From positions 186,001 through 250,000 of the forward strand of contig WBMZ01004770.1 of NCBI GenBank assembly GCA_013400975.1: a DNA stretch of 64,000 nt, read 5' to 3'. The translations under genes were made by a program, and so were the position numbers. Numbering within the stretch: position 1 is the first letter of the stretch; every line of letters begins with the position of its first letter. The notes beneath the pieces were generated by a model. The model was given only the letters and a program-made list of their open reading frames with translations, did not search any database and was not told the DNA's origin. Positions 35,001 to 46,960 of the stretch are shown here, piece after piece. Origin of the DNA: Atrichornis clamosus (taxonomy: Eukaryota; Chordata; Aves; Passeriformes; Menuridae).

Positions 35001-38000
35001 CTTATTTCCATGCCACATAAACCAGGACTTGTTTCAGGCTTTGAGGGACTCTCAGCCCATATGGCGAATGGCAACCTCTCATTTGGGAACAACACCACAA
35101 AGTATTCCGGTGCTCAGAAGCGTATTGGGCAGCAAGGCCATAGGAGGAGGCCCAATATGCTGTTAAACAGCTGTCTGGACCCCTGTTTACAGGAGAGTGA
35201 TGAGATTAAGGGTGGTTTTGTATTTTCCCCTGGACGTGTGCTGTTTCAGGATTTCCTCAGACAGCTTGAGATGTGCTGTGTGGCTTGACAGGCTCCCCTC
35301 CTTTGCTCTGTGCAGTTGTGAACGTTCTGGGGCTGTGTTTATCTTGGCTTTTTCTCCTTGCACACATGACTTGTGAGGTACCTGCACGAGGCCAGTTATG
35401 TTTCTTGAGCAGGGCCAGTCATCAAAATGAAAAATCACATCCAGGAACTCTTTAATACTTGCACAGGCTTGTGTGCCCTCCTTCCTTTCTGTTACTGCAA
35501 GGATTTCATTTGGAGGGAAGAAAATCAGAAAAGAAAGTGATGGTTTAAACTGTAAAAGCTTTCGTTCATTCACCAATAACATTGTAAACCTGAATTTAAA
35601 ACAATATTTTTGTCATTTGGAGAATTTTGCTGTACTTTTGTATTTATGAGGTTTCATCTTGAACCAGTCAAGTTAGAAGCATATTTCACTGCTAGAGAAA
35701 AGCTGAAATTCTTAATTGTAGCAGGAGTCCAGGAGCTAAAGCTTCAGGAATCATCCTGGGGGGTGTAATTCCCCCAACAGTTACAGGAATCATTTGGAAA
35801 GTTCTCTGTGAATGTGTTTGGTTCATTCCATCTCACTTCCTGGTTTTTTGGTAATATCAGTATTGACTTTCTGCGCTTTGTTGTTAGAAAAGTCTTAATT
35901 TGATGGAGTATTTTAATAAGTACAATCCCTAAAATAACAATTTCATGCACAATGAATTGTTCCCAGGTCCTGTCATCAAGAGAAGCTTGTGCCTTTATCA
36001 GCCAGTGTTACAAGCCCTCTCCCTGTGGGGTACTTCCCAGTTGGACGAGTTTTCACAAATGGATTCTTTGTGTCTTCTCTGGTTTTTTGGTTTTTTTAAA
36101 GATATATGTATTGGCTTTGTGTTTGTGAGATACTACTTGAGGGTTAGCAGGTTTCTTGCCGTTGTTTTTTCTTTTTACTTTTTCCCCCCGTATCTCTGCT
36201 TCAAAGGCAAGAGAAGTTACTCTCAGAAATGCTTCTCAAGAAACTTTGATTACTTGATTTTTTCAAATATCTCCAACTCCCAGTGTTACTTAAACTTCTT
36301 ATAGAGAAGAATGTATTACTCTGTATTTATTGGGCTTCAGACTTAGCTCCGTGTCTGGGGAAGGCTGAGAAGGGGCAGGTCAGACATACAAGATAAAGCT
36401 TTAAAAAAACACTTACCAAGAGGATTGTCTGGGTGATTTGTAGTTGGATTCTTGAAAGATCTCCTACATGGTTCAAAAGGGGCAGATATTAATGTCTGTT
36501 TGAATTTTCATGTTCACTACTTTTCAGAAGCTCTGAGGGAACACTTTTCAATTGAGTGAATTCAGGACCAGAGCCCTTGTTGTCCTTCAGTGGAACTATT
36601 TATCTTGAATTCCTCATATTGGTTTAAAAAAAAAAGTATAAAATAAGTGTATACAATAATTATTAAATTGAACCTGACTTTATAAATATCTAAAGGCATA
36701 TATATCAGCTTTTACTGTTATTGTGTAGCTAATCAAGGTCTCTAAAGACAATTTCTAAAATAACCTTCTCCTTTATGGGTAAAAGTGGCAGAGCAAAATA
36801 AAATAGTTTCTGTTTTCCCAGTATCTTTGACCTGTAAAAAGCAGGAGATTGAAAAGGTCATGGAAACAGTTAAGCCACAGTTTAAGACAGTGGTTGTGCT
36901 CTCTTTATTCTGTTTTTCTAACCTTGTATTTACAGTTATTTTTTCAGCTGCTTTGCTTTAGAATCCTTGGGATAGATAATAAGAGGTGTGGTAATTTCCC
37001 TGCTGTTAAAACAGTATCAGCAAATGACCTGTGTGAGCCCAAGTCTTTCCCTGTCGAGAATATGAGTTTCAGAGGGGACAGAAGGTTTCTACAGCTCCGT
37101 TGACTTCCTGCGTCCCTCACAGGAGAACAGAGCAATCAGAAGGAATTTGAGTACTCTGAGTACAGGCGAGTTCAGGAATGGCTCTCCGTGCAGAATAGCA
37201 TCTGCCCAGTGCAGAGAACTGGGGAGACTGAGTTGTCATTATTTGGTACACAAAATACAGGAGCCGTAAGAGAAGCAGGAATGGATGAAATTTTGCAAGT
37301 ATTGCAATGAACAGCTGTGTCTCCTAAGCGGCATTGCTAATATGCCTGGAGAACAACCTGACGATTCTGCAGTCAATGTTCTCTAGCTCTGGTAATCAAG
37401 GAGTGCCAAAAATTAGAAATTAAAAATTTTATTAGTTCATCTCCCCCTATAAAGGGATGTTTCTTTTATTATATATGATGGTAATTAGCTGGCTTGCAAG
37501 GGGAGGAAGTATGGAACAGCAGAGATTTAAAATAGTGATGGGGAGTCCAGAGCTGGGAGGAGGAAACTGCAACAGAGGATTATCAGGACTGAGAGCAATG
37601 GTTTAGTACTTTCCACCTACGAAACATTGCATAGATATTAACCAATTAATCTGCACAAATGAGCCATGAAAATGATCAGTGGGTTTGTAGAAGTCCAAAC
37701 AGTGAAATCATGTTTCAGATTTAGCACTTAATGTTCCCAATCTTACGGCCTAGACAGGAGAGGGAGAGTCTGAGATTTCAAAGAGCTGCTGGCTCCAGGT
37801 GAGTGTCCAAGACCACCATTATGTTGTACAGAGGTGTCTGGCTGGAAGATCCCTTCAGAGATTTAAAGGCAGTAAGGACTGACTAGTCTGATGCATAACA
37901 TAAGCTATACAATTTCACTGGTGATATTCCTTTTACTTGTGGTTGAACTAAAGTGCATCACTTCCAAAGAAGGTTTTGGGTTTAATACTCTGATTTGCCA

Positions 38001-38439
38001 TATTACTTTAAAACTTGTTGAAATAACTAGCCAGCTTTCCTCCCACCCTTTCCTTTGAAGTTAAGGGACAGTAAAGGAGAGATTTTTAAAGAGTAAAATA
38101 ATTGTTTCTTTCTATATGGATACCAAGTTGGGTTTTGTTGCACCTTTACTGCTGGTCTTATAAGGACAGAAATATAAATACTGCACTCTTGAACATTTTC
38201 CAAATCTCTTTTATAAAATCCAGAAACATTGTGTTCTCCTAGATTTTTAAAATTATTTTTCAGTTGTTGTGCTATGGCTTATGTAGCAAATAACAGGTGT
38301 GTGTGTGTGTGTTTTCGATTCTGGGATTTGCTCTTGGAGAAAAATAATTAACACTGGCAGGAGTTTGATTGCATTAATTCACAAAAAGAAACACCCAAAC
38401 GATAAATCCATAGTGGGAGAACTGCCCATATGTTACAGA
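32001..38439. other. Noncoding DNA, no gene seen
   Basis: Frames at 33616-33978, 34664-35098, 34884-35288 and 35187-35582 overlap on both strands, which is the pattern of chance frames in GC-richer DNA. T runs lie near 32792-32818. A (GT)8 microsatellite lies at 38297-38312. Short AT-rich parts at 37400-37480 and 37620-37700 might be small conserved elements. Confidence 0.6.
38297..38312 (+). repeat. (GT)8 microsatellite
   Basis: Eight uninterrupted GT units. Short, but potentially polymorphic. Confidence 0.95.
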
Positions 38440-38700
38440 TTGGCTTAACATGGATGAGGCATTAAATAAACTAAGTCTGAAAAATAAAAACCTTATCAGC
38501 TTTATTAGCGTTGAACTCTGTGGCTTCCACTGGGGCTGACACACTTAATTAAAGATGCTCTGGTCTAATTAGGTTGCACATCAAAAATACAAATACAAGT
38601 TGGATTTTTTTAAAGACCTGTCTGAGCTCCAATTCCCAACATTGTGAATATTTATTTTATTCAGTTAGTCTCCACCTAGACCAAATGTTGTTAGGTTAGC
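38440..38700. promoter_or_regulatory. Candidate conserved noncoding element
   Basis: Complex AT-rich sequence with CACTTAATTAAAGATG, GGTCTAATTAGG, CTTATCAGC (GATA-like) and several AAATAAA-like cores, without recognisable repeat features. Enhancer-like by texture only. Confidence 0.3.
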
Positions 38701-38944
38701 TAACACAAAAATACAGGGATTGGGGGATTTAGATTTCTTGCACTGAATGAGGCTGGCTCAGATCCTGAACGTCTATATATCTGAGGAACACAAGTGTGGG
38801 CTAGGGACAAAGACAACTTTATTTTGAATTGTAAATCATTATCTGATTCTATTTGACTGGCTTAATTCTATTGGTGACTAGCTGATGAAGAAATCCATGG
38901 CCTTCATTTGTTTTACTACCTGTGGGATTGATTCCCCTGTGGGT

Positions 38945-39012
38945 CCAGTCCAACCTCTGTGGAGGTCAATGGGAAGACTGCCACTGATTCAGCAGAAGAT
39001 GGTTCAGAATCG
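38945..39012. repeat. Old amniote repeat, CATTGACTTCAATGGG type
   Basis: CCAACCTCTGTGGAGGTCAA, TGGGAAGACTGCCACTGATT and CAGCAGAAGATGGTTCAGAA match the layout CCAAACCCATTGAAGTCAAT / GGGAAGACTCCCATTGACTT / CAGTGGGCTTTGGATCAGG. It is degraded but all three blocks are in order. Confidence 0.6.
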
Positions 39013-39101
39013 ATGGGAATGCTGCATGTCACAATGGAGGAGTGTTCCTTCTTTCTATCTCCTATGCTTTAAGAATGGAACTCTCCATCTGTCAAAAAGG
39101 A

Positions 39102-39125
39102 CATACCCTGTCATACCCTGTCATA
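39102..39125 (+). repeat. Small tandem duplication
   Basis: The 10-base unit CATACCCTGT occurs twice in a row and is followed by CATA. It is probably a replication-slippage event. Confidence 0.9.
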
Positions 39126-39336
39126 TGTTCCCATGATTTTCTCTGTGGGCAAGGTTGAGCATGGAAGACTCTGGTTCAGCCCAACTTTCTCCTATAAGTG
39201 ATTCTTTTTTTGCAGATTGGCACTGGAACCCTATAACCTTGTCAGCCTTTTACTGCCATTTTTGTACCAGATTTTGAAGGTTTTTTCTTTAAGTTGTAAA
39301 TTTGTAATTTTCCTCTATGCAAGCTGCAGCTGCTTC

Positions 39337-39344
39337 TGACGTCA
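39337..39344. promoter_or_regulatory. Palindromic CRE (TGACGTCA)
   Basis: A perfect CREB/ATF site preceded by a GCTGCAGCTGC E-box-rich run (39323-39333). The combination could be an enhancer fragment. No promoter is seen nearby. Confidence 0.35.
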
Positions 39345-40029
39345 GTGATTTTGTATGTTATGTTCAGGACAGCAGGTCTGAGCTTCACCTCCCATCTACC
39401 AGCAATAATTTTCACTCCTGGTGATGGCATTTGTCAATCCCAAATCACTGTGAACAAAATGCTTCTATTTCTAATGCCTACCCAGATAATTATTGCTCAG
39501 CCAAACACATTGGCTGGCGACAGGTATGACATGAGAACATTTCTAAACCCTTTTGTTAATGGAAAATGGAAGCTCATATATAGCTTTTTAGAATCCATCA
39601 TTGATTTCTGGTGCTGGTTTGGTAGCTCTAAATCTTAAGTGACACTAAGACCTCTCTCAGTGACAGAAGTGGGAGAGATCAACAGCATGAAGCCTGTGGC
39701 TCTTGATTTTATTCAGTTTGTTAAGCTTGGATCAATGTGTTGGCAAATGGACATCTAGAAAGAACTGGTTGGTCACAGTGTTAATTCTGAGCTCATTTAC
39801 AACTGTGAACACAGCAATATTTGCCAAATATTATCCCTGTCACATCCTATTATGGAGGTGTTTTGCTTTGGTACATTCAGTGTTGACTTTAATTTTTCTT
39901 AGTGACCAGAAAGTGCCCAGACTATCTGCATTTTGCAGTTTGCTGCAGCAGGGTTACTTACTGGAATAGGATTTTGGAATCATTTAAAACTGTTTGTTTC
40001 TTGAAAAAGGAGACAGACAATTCTGATTT

Positions 40030-40200
40030 ATTGAGAGTGACTTGGTGTTAAATGGAGTGCAGCTCCAGGCTGCCTTGAGCTGTTTTGGCTTTGTTTCCTG
40101 CTTTGCTCATTGTGTGTACATCCACACGGATTCAAATCTCACCCTAGAGCTGGTGAAAGCAATGCAGTCTCCTTGCTCAACCACTGAGCCACCTAGAGAC
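40030..40200 (-). repeat. tRNA-derived SINE, head preserved
   Basis: Read on the minus strand from 40200, the sequence has AGGTGGCTCAGTGGTTGAGC, which contains a perfect pol III A-box (TGGCTCAGTGG, plus-strand 40181-40191). About 50 bases on it has GAGATTTGAATCC (40128-40140), close to the B-box GGTTCGANTCC. The spacing fits a tRNA-like promoter with a somewhat expanded middle. The rest toward 40030 is not recognised, so the left end is approximate. It may be a MIR/CORE-SINE head or another tRNA SINE. The failed B-box and the missing acceptor stem rule out a working tRNA gene. Confidence 0.5.
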
Positions 40201-41495
40201 AGCTGAGTGCTCTAAGTAGATGTGATGTCCCAGTGGCTGAGTTACTCTTGTTAACAACTTCTGCTGAACAAACCTGCAGTAATGATACAGATCTACAAGC
40301 CGTCCCCATATTCTGTGCCCTGTAACTGAGAGCAATTTCAGGATCCACATTCTCCAATATCTGCCTGAGTCAGGACATAAATCCAGCTGCAGTACTCCAA
40401 GGCAGCAGTGAGCAGAGGAGAGGTGCATTCCTGGCAGGGGCATTCCTGTGGAGACACTGGAGAGCATCATCAGCCTGCCAAGGGCTGCCTGTGTGGGCAG
40501 GGGGTGGGACCTGCCAAGGTGGTCACCACGGCTGCTTCTCAGAACCTCTTTGCTGCTCCTGATTTTATTTTTCTCTGGCTGGGTGGAATTGGATGTCAAG
40601 CAACTGTAATCAGTGGTGTGATTTGCTGCTTTTCTTGGTGTACTGCTGTCTTCAGGCTCTTGAGAGAGGAAAGGTTTAGTGCATAAATTGTGATCCATGA
40701 CAGAGAACGTGGCCTTGTATGTTTTACTGTTAGTATAAGCCATCTCAGAATGGAGTGGCAGCTTTATCAGGGAGTGTCCAGCATTTTTTTTCAGATGAAG
40801 TTAGACATTTAGGAATAGATGCACCTCTTTCTACTTTCTGAACATACATTTTGTTATGGCACCTTACGGAGCTCATTTTAAACCCTGCTTCGGGGCAAAA
40901 ATATTTATGGCATACTTTAAATAAAACATATTATGTGTTTTGTACAAACATATGTATCATTGTCCCCCTCACTGGAGCTGATATAATTTCTGACACCAAG
41001 TGCTGTGCCTCATGTAAAATTCATAACATGTCATTGCATAAGAATGAATGTTCCTTTAAAATACAGGCTTTCCAGCCATGATAACCACTTAGTTTTCAGT
41101 TTCAGGAACCAAAATCCTTCCTTGCTGTGACTGTTTGAGTGAAACACTGTGTCAGTGACTGGCAGCCTCAGAGTCTGGTGGCAGGTTGATCGTGGTTTTC
41201 TCCTGCAGGTGGTTTTTTACTTCTAAGTCAATGGTATTTGGGGATTTATATTCAACATAAATAGTCTCTTAGAGTAGCAACAGGGCTGGTCAGTGAATAC
41301 TTGTCTCACTCTTGAGTATATAAGCATCCAATTGTTAAAAGCCTTCAATACTGAAACTTTTCAGTTTCTAATCCTTATTTATAATGAGAGAAAAAAAGTA
41401 GTTCTGCCAACAACATACATGTGGTAGAAAATTACCATAAAGGCGTAACGTGCTGCTGCAGGATGTTACAGGCATAAATTAAAGACTAAATTAAG
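40201..41495. other. Noncoding DNA with the longest open frame
   Basis: The minus frame at 40177-40743 (188 codons) is the longest in the window but overlaps the SINE head at its 3' end and a plus frame at 40408-40686. It has no domain. I treat it as chance. The stretch 40370-40560 is GC-richer. Nothing else is recognised. Confidence 0.55.
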
Positions 41496-41838
41496 AGTGA
41501 GGGGGGTCTCACTGCAGTTACCACTTCCTCTTGAGGGCAAGAGGAGGGGCAGCACTGATCTCTTCTCGGTGTGACCAGTGCCACGACTGAGGCAAGGGCC
41601 TGAAGCTGTGTCAGGGGAGGATTGGGATGGATATCAGGAAAAGGTTCTTCACCCAGGGGGTGGTTGGGCACTGAACAGGCTCCCCAGGGAATGGTCATGA
41701 GCCCAAGGTGGCCAGAGCTCTAGAAGTGTTTGGACAATGCTCGCAGGCATGGGGTGGGATTGTTGGGGTGTCCTGTGCAGGGCTGGGTGTTGGACTCGAT
41801 GACTTTGTGTGTCCCTTCTAACTCGTGATTCTGCAAAT
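41496..41838 (+). mobile_element. CR1 LINE, 3' end fragment (CR1-J like)
   Basis: CR1 is the main non-LTR retrotransposon of birds. It encodes a reverse transcriptase and endonuclease, and most copies are cut short at the 5' end. Here only the last part is present: GTCTCACTGCAGTTACCACT, TCTTCTCGGTGTGACCAGTG, GGCCTGAAGCTGTGTCAGGG, GATATCAGGAAAAGGTTCTT CACCCAG, AACAGGCTCCCCAGGGAATG, TGGGATTGTTGGGGTGTCCT and GTTGGACTCGATGACTTTGT, ending in TCTAACTCGTGATTCTG and then CAAATCTG. The GGATTGTTGGGGTGTCC segment is typical of CR1-J. The reverse transcriptase domain is missing and the piece has point and indel decay, so it is dead. It is the youngest-looking transposon in the window. Confidence 0.93.
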
Positions 41839-42699
41839 CTGCTTTGTGCAAGCAGTGGACGTTGTCCCCAACCTCATGGATGAACAAAATGAACAAATAA
41901 AGGGGCACAAAGATAGTGGGGAAATAAATGTAGATTTCAGGAATAAAAAAACCCAAACCAAGCAGCAGAGTCCAACATTTCAGAGGCTGGATGGAGAAGA
42001 ACTGAGCAGTGCCAGGCATTGCCTTGTGGGAGGCACCTGTGCTGACCTGGGCACCTGTGCTCCCTTCCCAAAGGTGAGAGGCAGCAGTCTCTGCTGGGAG
42101 GTGATACTGTTCACTCAGGTCTCGTATCTCTGGAGCCAAGGAGCAATGTTTAGGGAGTTCATCCCTGGTCTCTACCACCTCCTCAGCAACTTCATCTCTG
42201 CTTCAGAAGAGGTGATGGAGAATCACCCTTAGAGGTGACTTTGAGGTCACAGAACAACATGGTTACATTCAAACGACTCAGATTAAAGCTTAACTTTAAG
42301 AAGGAAATATGAGTTAAAAATTAAAGATTAGGAAGTCAAGACTAAAAGGGTTTAAAATAAAGGCACGGTTCTTACACCTGGCCCAGCTGTGCTGTTCACA
42401 GAGTGTGCATGCAATGCAGTTGCTGGTGCTTGAGGAGACCTGGGACATGGCTTTCTTCCAGGGAAAGTGGCTTCCTCCATGGCTGAGGGGAAGGCTGGCT
42501 GGCACTGCACAGCATGCACCATGATTTCTATGGCCATGTTTTGTAGCACTTCAAAAGCCCAGTAGTGTGACAAACACTGCCCCTCAAAACCACACTGGGA
42601 TGTTGAAGAAACACAGCAAAGCCTATTGAGTCCTATTAGCTGTAAGGGCTGGAGAGTGTTGTCTCTTCTCTGAGCACTAATATCATCTTCTTGTGCGGA
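41839..42699. other. Noncoding DNA, no gene seen
   Basis: Overlapping frames on both strands (41825-42232 plus, 41720-42178 minus) run out of the CR1 tail into GC-richer sequence and have no domain. An A/C-rich run lies at 41944-41965. Confidence 0.55.
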
Positions 42700-43130
42700 A
42701 AATCACTGCCCTGACACACCTGGCTCCATCTCCCTGCCATTAAACCGATTAATACAACAAATGGTATTTTATAATAAATATGTGTCACTTTCAGGATTTT
42801 AACTGGTCTTCTGATTTGCTTCCCATTTTATGTTGTTTAGACAGACTGATTTAGACAGTTAAAAATCCACTTAACCATGATACATTGTGGCTGCCTGACA
42901 GACAATAACATTGATATATATGACTGGATGAGTCTCTAATTAGATTTTGGCAGCACTGTCACAGGCAGGGAAAGTTTCCACAAGTACTCCATTGAAATGT
43001 TATTTTATGCAACCTCATAGAACAAAGGCCATTTTTAATTAAGCAGGTCCCCTCAAAAGGATGTTAAACTTAATGTCATTTATTTCAGTAGCCTCTGCCC
43101 TTGCAGTGTCTGCCTTCTCAAATATACTCT
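42700..43130. promoter_or_regulatory. Candidate conserved noncoding element
   Basis: About 430 bases of complex AT-rich DNA with AAACCGATTAATAC, TTTTATAATAAATATG, GACAATAACATTG (SOX-like pair), TCTCTAATTAGATT and TTTTAATTAAGCAG. There is no repeat signature. It is among the better enhancer-like blocks here, after 52780-53700. Confidence 0.4.
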
Positions 43131-45375
43131 TTGGTAGCATGACTTAAAGTGCATATTAAAAAAAGTACGTAAAGCAGACAAAAATAGGTTAAATATGTCA
43201 AGTGAAACTTGCCCTGGATGTTATATTTAAAGTTTGTTGTACATGTGGAAGCAACAGTAATTTGATAAATTATTATTGTTCTTTACATAGGAAAGGGAAA
43301 GTGAAGAACCAGGGACTGATTAGGTGGTTGTATAGTAATATCTATATTTTGTAAATCTCAGTTTTTATTAACACTTCAAAGTAACTATAGAACAGAAGAG
43401 ACTATTAAGCAAATGGAAAACCCATTTCCAATAAGATCTCTGTAAAGTACTTCAGGTTAGTTTCAGAGCTGGAGAGAGGCCTCTCAGAGGTCTCTGGACA
43501 CCAGTGCAGTTTCAATGTGTGATGAGTGTGTACAGCTATGCTGCAGTTACTGGAGACGCACATCATCTTATGTTCCCCAAACCTGCCCTGAGCTGGGTGT
43601 TGGAATCTGATCACTTGACTTAACACTTGCCACGGTTGCTGCACATTAAAGATATAAAAGAAGTGATCAGATTTTCTCTTCTGTAGCTGGGCTGTTGAGG
43701 TTTCACCATGACTGTGGGAAGTAAATGCGAGGACAGGATCTGGAGTGCTAACCTGGGTGTATCCAACTTGCCCATTGGCATACACATTAAATAAAAGCTT
43801 TCCCTGTGGATGTTTAAAGCTCAGAGGAAAACAAACAATAAATGTACTATTCATGTATCCTAGCATTTAATGAATAAAGATCCATTTGTTCTTAAGCAGA
43901 CGTTAAGACATTTCTAATGATACTAGTTGGAGTTGTGTGTCTGGATTGCTCTGTGTCAAGAAAAAAATCAAGTGGAGGAGAGTGGTGCTGGGGGAAAGGC
44001 CAAGATGACTGGAGTGTATTGAATATTGAATGTTTTCAAATTGCATCAATTTCAGTGGCAACAGGACTTTTTTTTTTTCTTTGATCCTATAGAGATGAAT
44101 CCTCTAATAAGCAAAACAAGGGCTGTTGGACAGTCATTGATGTCTGCAGCAATTTTGTCATTAATTGCAAGAAGTGCAGAATTTGCCCTGGTTTACTCTG
44201 ACCATCTATACATATCACTAGGGAGGTCAGTCTGTGCATTTGCCTGTGCGAAGATGTTACTGCGATAATTTCAAGAGTGAAAGCAGAATGTGTCACACTA
44301 ATGTCCTGTGAGGGAGTGTCGTGCCCTTTAAAGCAAAGTCAGGCACAAATACGTACAAAAGTAATGCACATGAAAATACAAGTGATAATTTGCTGTTCTC
44401 ACTCCACTTGTATTAATTTCAAAGGTGAATGACAACTGCAGTGTTTGAGAAGACTTGCTCCTCTCCCATGCCACTGAACAATTCTGTACAAAACTATCTT
44501 TCCGTGTATTTGTGAGGAACTGGTGTGTAGTAAACTGAAAAACATATTCATTTCTTTGCAGAAGCAAGTTCTGTGGACCCTGTAACACAGTGTCATCAAC
44601 TGAACTCAAATGTTTAATATCCTAGAACGGCAAGAAAAAGGTGACTTCTGACTTCTGCTCTACCCTTTGATTTGTGAGGAAGACTTGGTTCAGATCAGCT
44701 TGTAACACCCCAGGAAATAGAAGCTTTCCATGCATGGGTTTTAAGGGAGAACAGTTGGCACCTACTAACTTAGTGCTGTCATGGTAAGCCTTGTCAGAAA
44801 AAAATACAGCCTCCAGTGTCGTTTCAGGTGACCATTTCTGGGATGTTTAGCTCATGTTCTAGTTGCCCCTCTCTGTCTCCTCCTTGAGCTCTAAATTTAT
44901 TTCCTTTGGTATTTAAGTCCTGTTTTAGGGCAGGAGCTTAATTTTCCTCAATAACCCCAATTTGCCTTTAACAGTAGATCTGATATCTTCTCCACTGATG
45001 GAAAAGATAGGAGGCTGTTAGCACTGGTATATTTATATTGTGCTAATGGGTTTTAACCCTCTTACTGAGCAGTGCTGATGGTTTAAAATAATGACTAGGC
45101 AATAAATTTTTATTGGGACAGGTGTACAAATAGTACCAAAAAGAAAGTGCTGCTCAGGGTCAGTCTATGAAAAGAATGGTGTCCCAGATTACAGTGCAAG
45201 ATGAAACTGTTTCATAGGCTGGTAAATCCTGACGACACATGGTTTTAGCTTTAGCTACCAAGACTTATCTGCTATCATTAACAAGATCCACATGTATCCA
45301 ATACTCAGATCCATCTGAGTCAGAGTCATCTCAGCTTCTGTTTCAAAACTATTCATCTAAAGGGAGGGGGAGTGT
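43131..45375. other. Noncoding DNA, no gene seen
   Basis: The minus frame at 43405-43866 (153 codons) has no recognised domain and includes the 12-base palindrome GAGAGGCCTCTC (43474-43485). Short frames at 44026-44268 and 44328-44609 are opposed on the two strands. No repeat is named. Confidence 0.55.
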
Positions 45376-45430
45376 CCCTACCCATTGATTCCAGTGGGAA
45401 CCAAAGCTGCACCCAGAAAAATCCTGCTCT
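45376..45430. repeat. Possible old amniote repeat fragment
   Basis: CCCATTGATTCCAGTGGGAA followed by CCAAAGCTGCACCCAG and AATCCTGCTC resembles part of the CATTGACTTCAATGGG family. Only the core and one flank are visible. Confidence 0.4.
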
Positions 45431-46824
45431 TGTACTCTCTGTTACAACCCTCTGCCATTTCCAAAACCTCCATGAGGCTCGTGGAATGCCTGCCATGACT
45501 GTACCAGATGTGGTTAGTGAGGAGACAATTAATTAATTCTGGCTTTGGTAAAGGACAGCATAACTAACTCGTTCTAAGTGACAGTAATGTCTTTCTGTTA
45601 TTTGGTAGCAATGTTTGTTTCCATTAGTGGAGGCATTTTTCAGAAATACTTTCTCACTTGAAAATTGTGAGAAAAACCCCAAAGGTTTTATTTAATATTG
45701 TTTCTCTTTTCAGCTCCACACTTTTGTTTTCCTACTACAAAAAGTCAGGTTTTGTTTTCACCATTTAAAAAATGTCTGCACTTAACCAGCTCTGATATTC
45801 ACACTTCAGCATCTGCTTTCTAACAAATCACACAATTTGTTTTTGAATAAAAGAATAGAGCAGAAAGTGGAGGGTTGGTTAGTGTAAAACAGATGTAAAA
45901 AGAAAAATAATAATTTAAAGTATGAGCAAACAGGTAGATCCTTTCAACCTGAATGGTTCATCACCTGTTTAAATCACTAATCAAACTTCAGTGACATTTT
46001 CATACCTGGAAAATACTCTTCTGGTATTTACTGAGTTTGTTCTACATGAAATTAGAAGAATCCAGGAGCATTTGTTTGTTGAGCAAATAGACGTTTTGAG
46101 TTCTGTAGTCAAATGGGAGCTGTTACAACCTTGCTAATGACAGCTTTCAGCGTGATACAGTCCAAACGTGGTGTGCTCCTGCTGAAGAGAGCAGTGTCCT
46201 TGAAAAGGCTGTGTGCTTGAGTGGTAGGCTTAAATACTCGTGTTGCTCACACTTCTTCCCCCTCAGGACACCAGGTTTGTGAGATGATATATACAGCACT
46301 TCAGAATGCAATAAAACACTCATCAACGGTCAGATATAGAATTCACCTACCCTGTGTTCTATGTGGGTTTGTGCCATTTGATTTGGAGGAGCAATTAAAA
46401 ATTCTCAAGCCAGCAGTCAAATAGTTTTATTCTGTACTTTGTTATCATAGTGTCAGAGATAGTCCACCAATGGAAAAGATGTCAGTCTGGCGAAAATATG
46501 TTGTTTACCTCTTGGTAGTGCTTGTACGTCCTTCCAGATATCTTTTTTTTGTTTGCTCTGTTATCACTGCACAATAGTGAGCATCACATATCACATGACT
46601 GGTGTAGGTAGCGGTTATAATGTTTTCTTTCTTCTGGTTAAACTGTAGAGAGAAGTGGCTGTTCAGTCCAAGGTCTGGGATTTTAAATGAACAGAGAGCT
46701 GTTTCTTCATTCATCACTTCACACCCAAATGACAAACCAGGAGCATGAAAAGGGAAAGGTAGCACAAGGGTCTTTGTCAGCAAACAGGGACATCCTTCAA
46801 ATTGTAGCTTTGCTAAGAGTACTT
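45431..46824. other. Noncoding DNA, no gene seen
   Basis: No gene or clear repeat. The part from 46030 to 46180 is complex AT-rich sequence that may be conserved, with weaker signs than the blocks listed separately. Confidence 0.5.
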
Positions 46825-46960
46825 GGCTGTTATAGAATATTGTCTACTCGATAGTTCAAAATACTTTACAAATACTTCTATTTTGAGCTTCTTAGCATTC
46901 TTGTGCACTGAGGAAATGTCACTTCCCCATCTTTCAAAGGGGTCTACAGAAGAACAGGAC
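46825..46960 (-). repeat. Possible degraded MIR or L3-type repeat
   Basis: The plus strand reads TTCAAAATACTTTACAAATA, then GAGCTTCTTAGCATTCTTGT, then CACTTCCCCATCTTTCAAAG. This parallels the reverse complement of the old CTCAAAGCGCTTTACAAA / CCTCACAACACCC / CCCCATTTTACAG series. It is heavily decayed and the call is uncertain. Confidence 0.35.

Noticed and set aside
34664..35582. Three frames of 131-144 codons on both strands as an exon cluster
   Set aside because: They overlap in antisense and share no family, the usual pattern of chance frames.
40128..40191. A true tRNA gene on the minus strand
   Set aside because: The A-box is intact, but the B-box is altered, the acceptor stem cannot be paired, and the middle region does not fold as an anticodon arm.
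40177..40743. 188-codon minus-strand frame as a protein gene
   Set aside because: No domain, overlap with a SINE head and with a plus-strand frame, and no splice or promoter context. A frame of this length can arise by chance in GC-richer sequence.
43405..43866. 153-codon minus-strand frame as a gene
   Set aside because: No recognisable motif, and it is not flanked by exon-like sequence.
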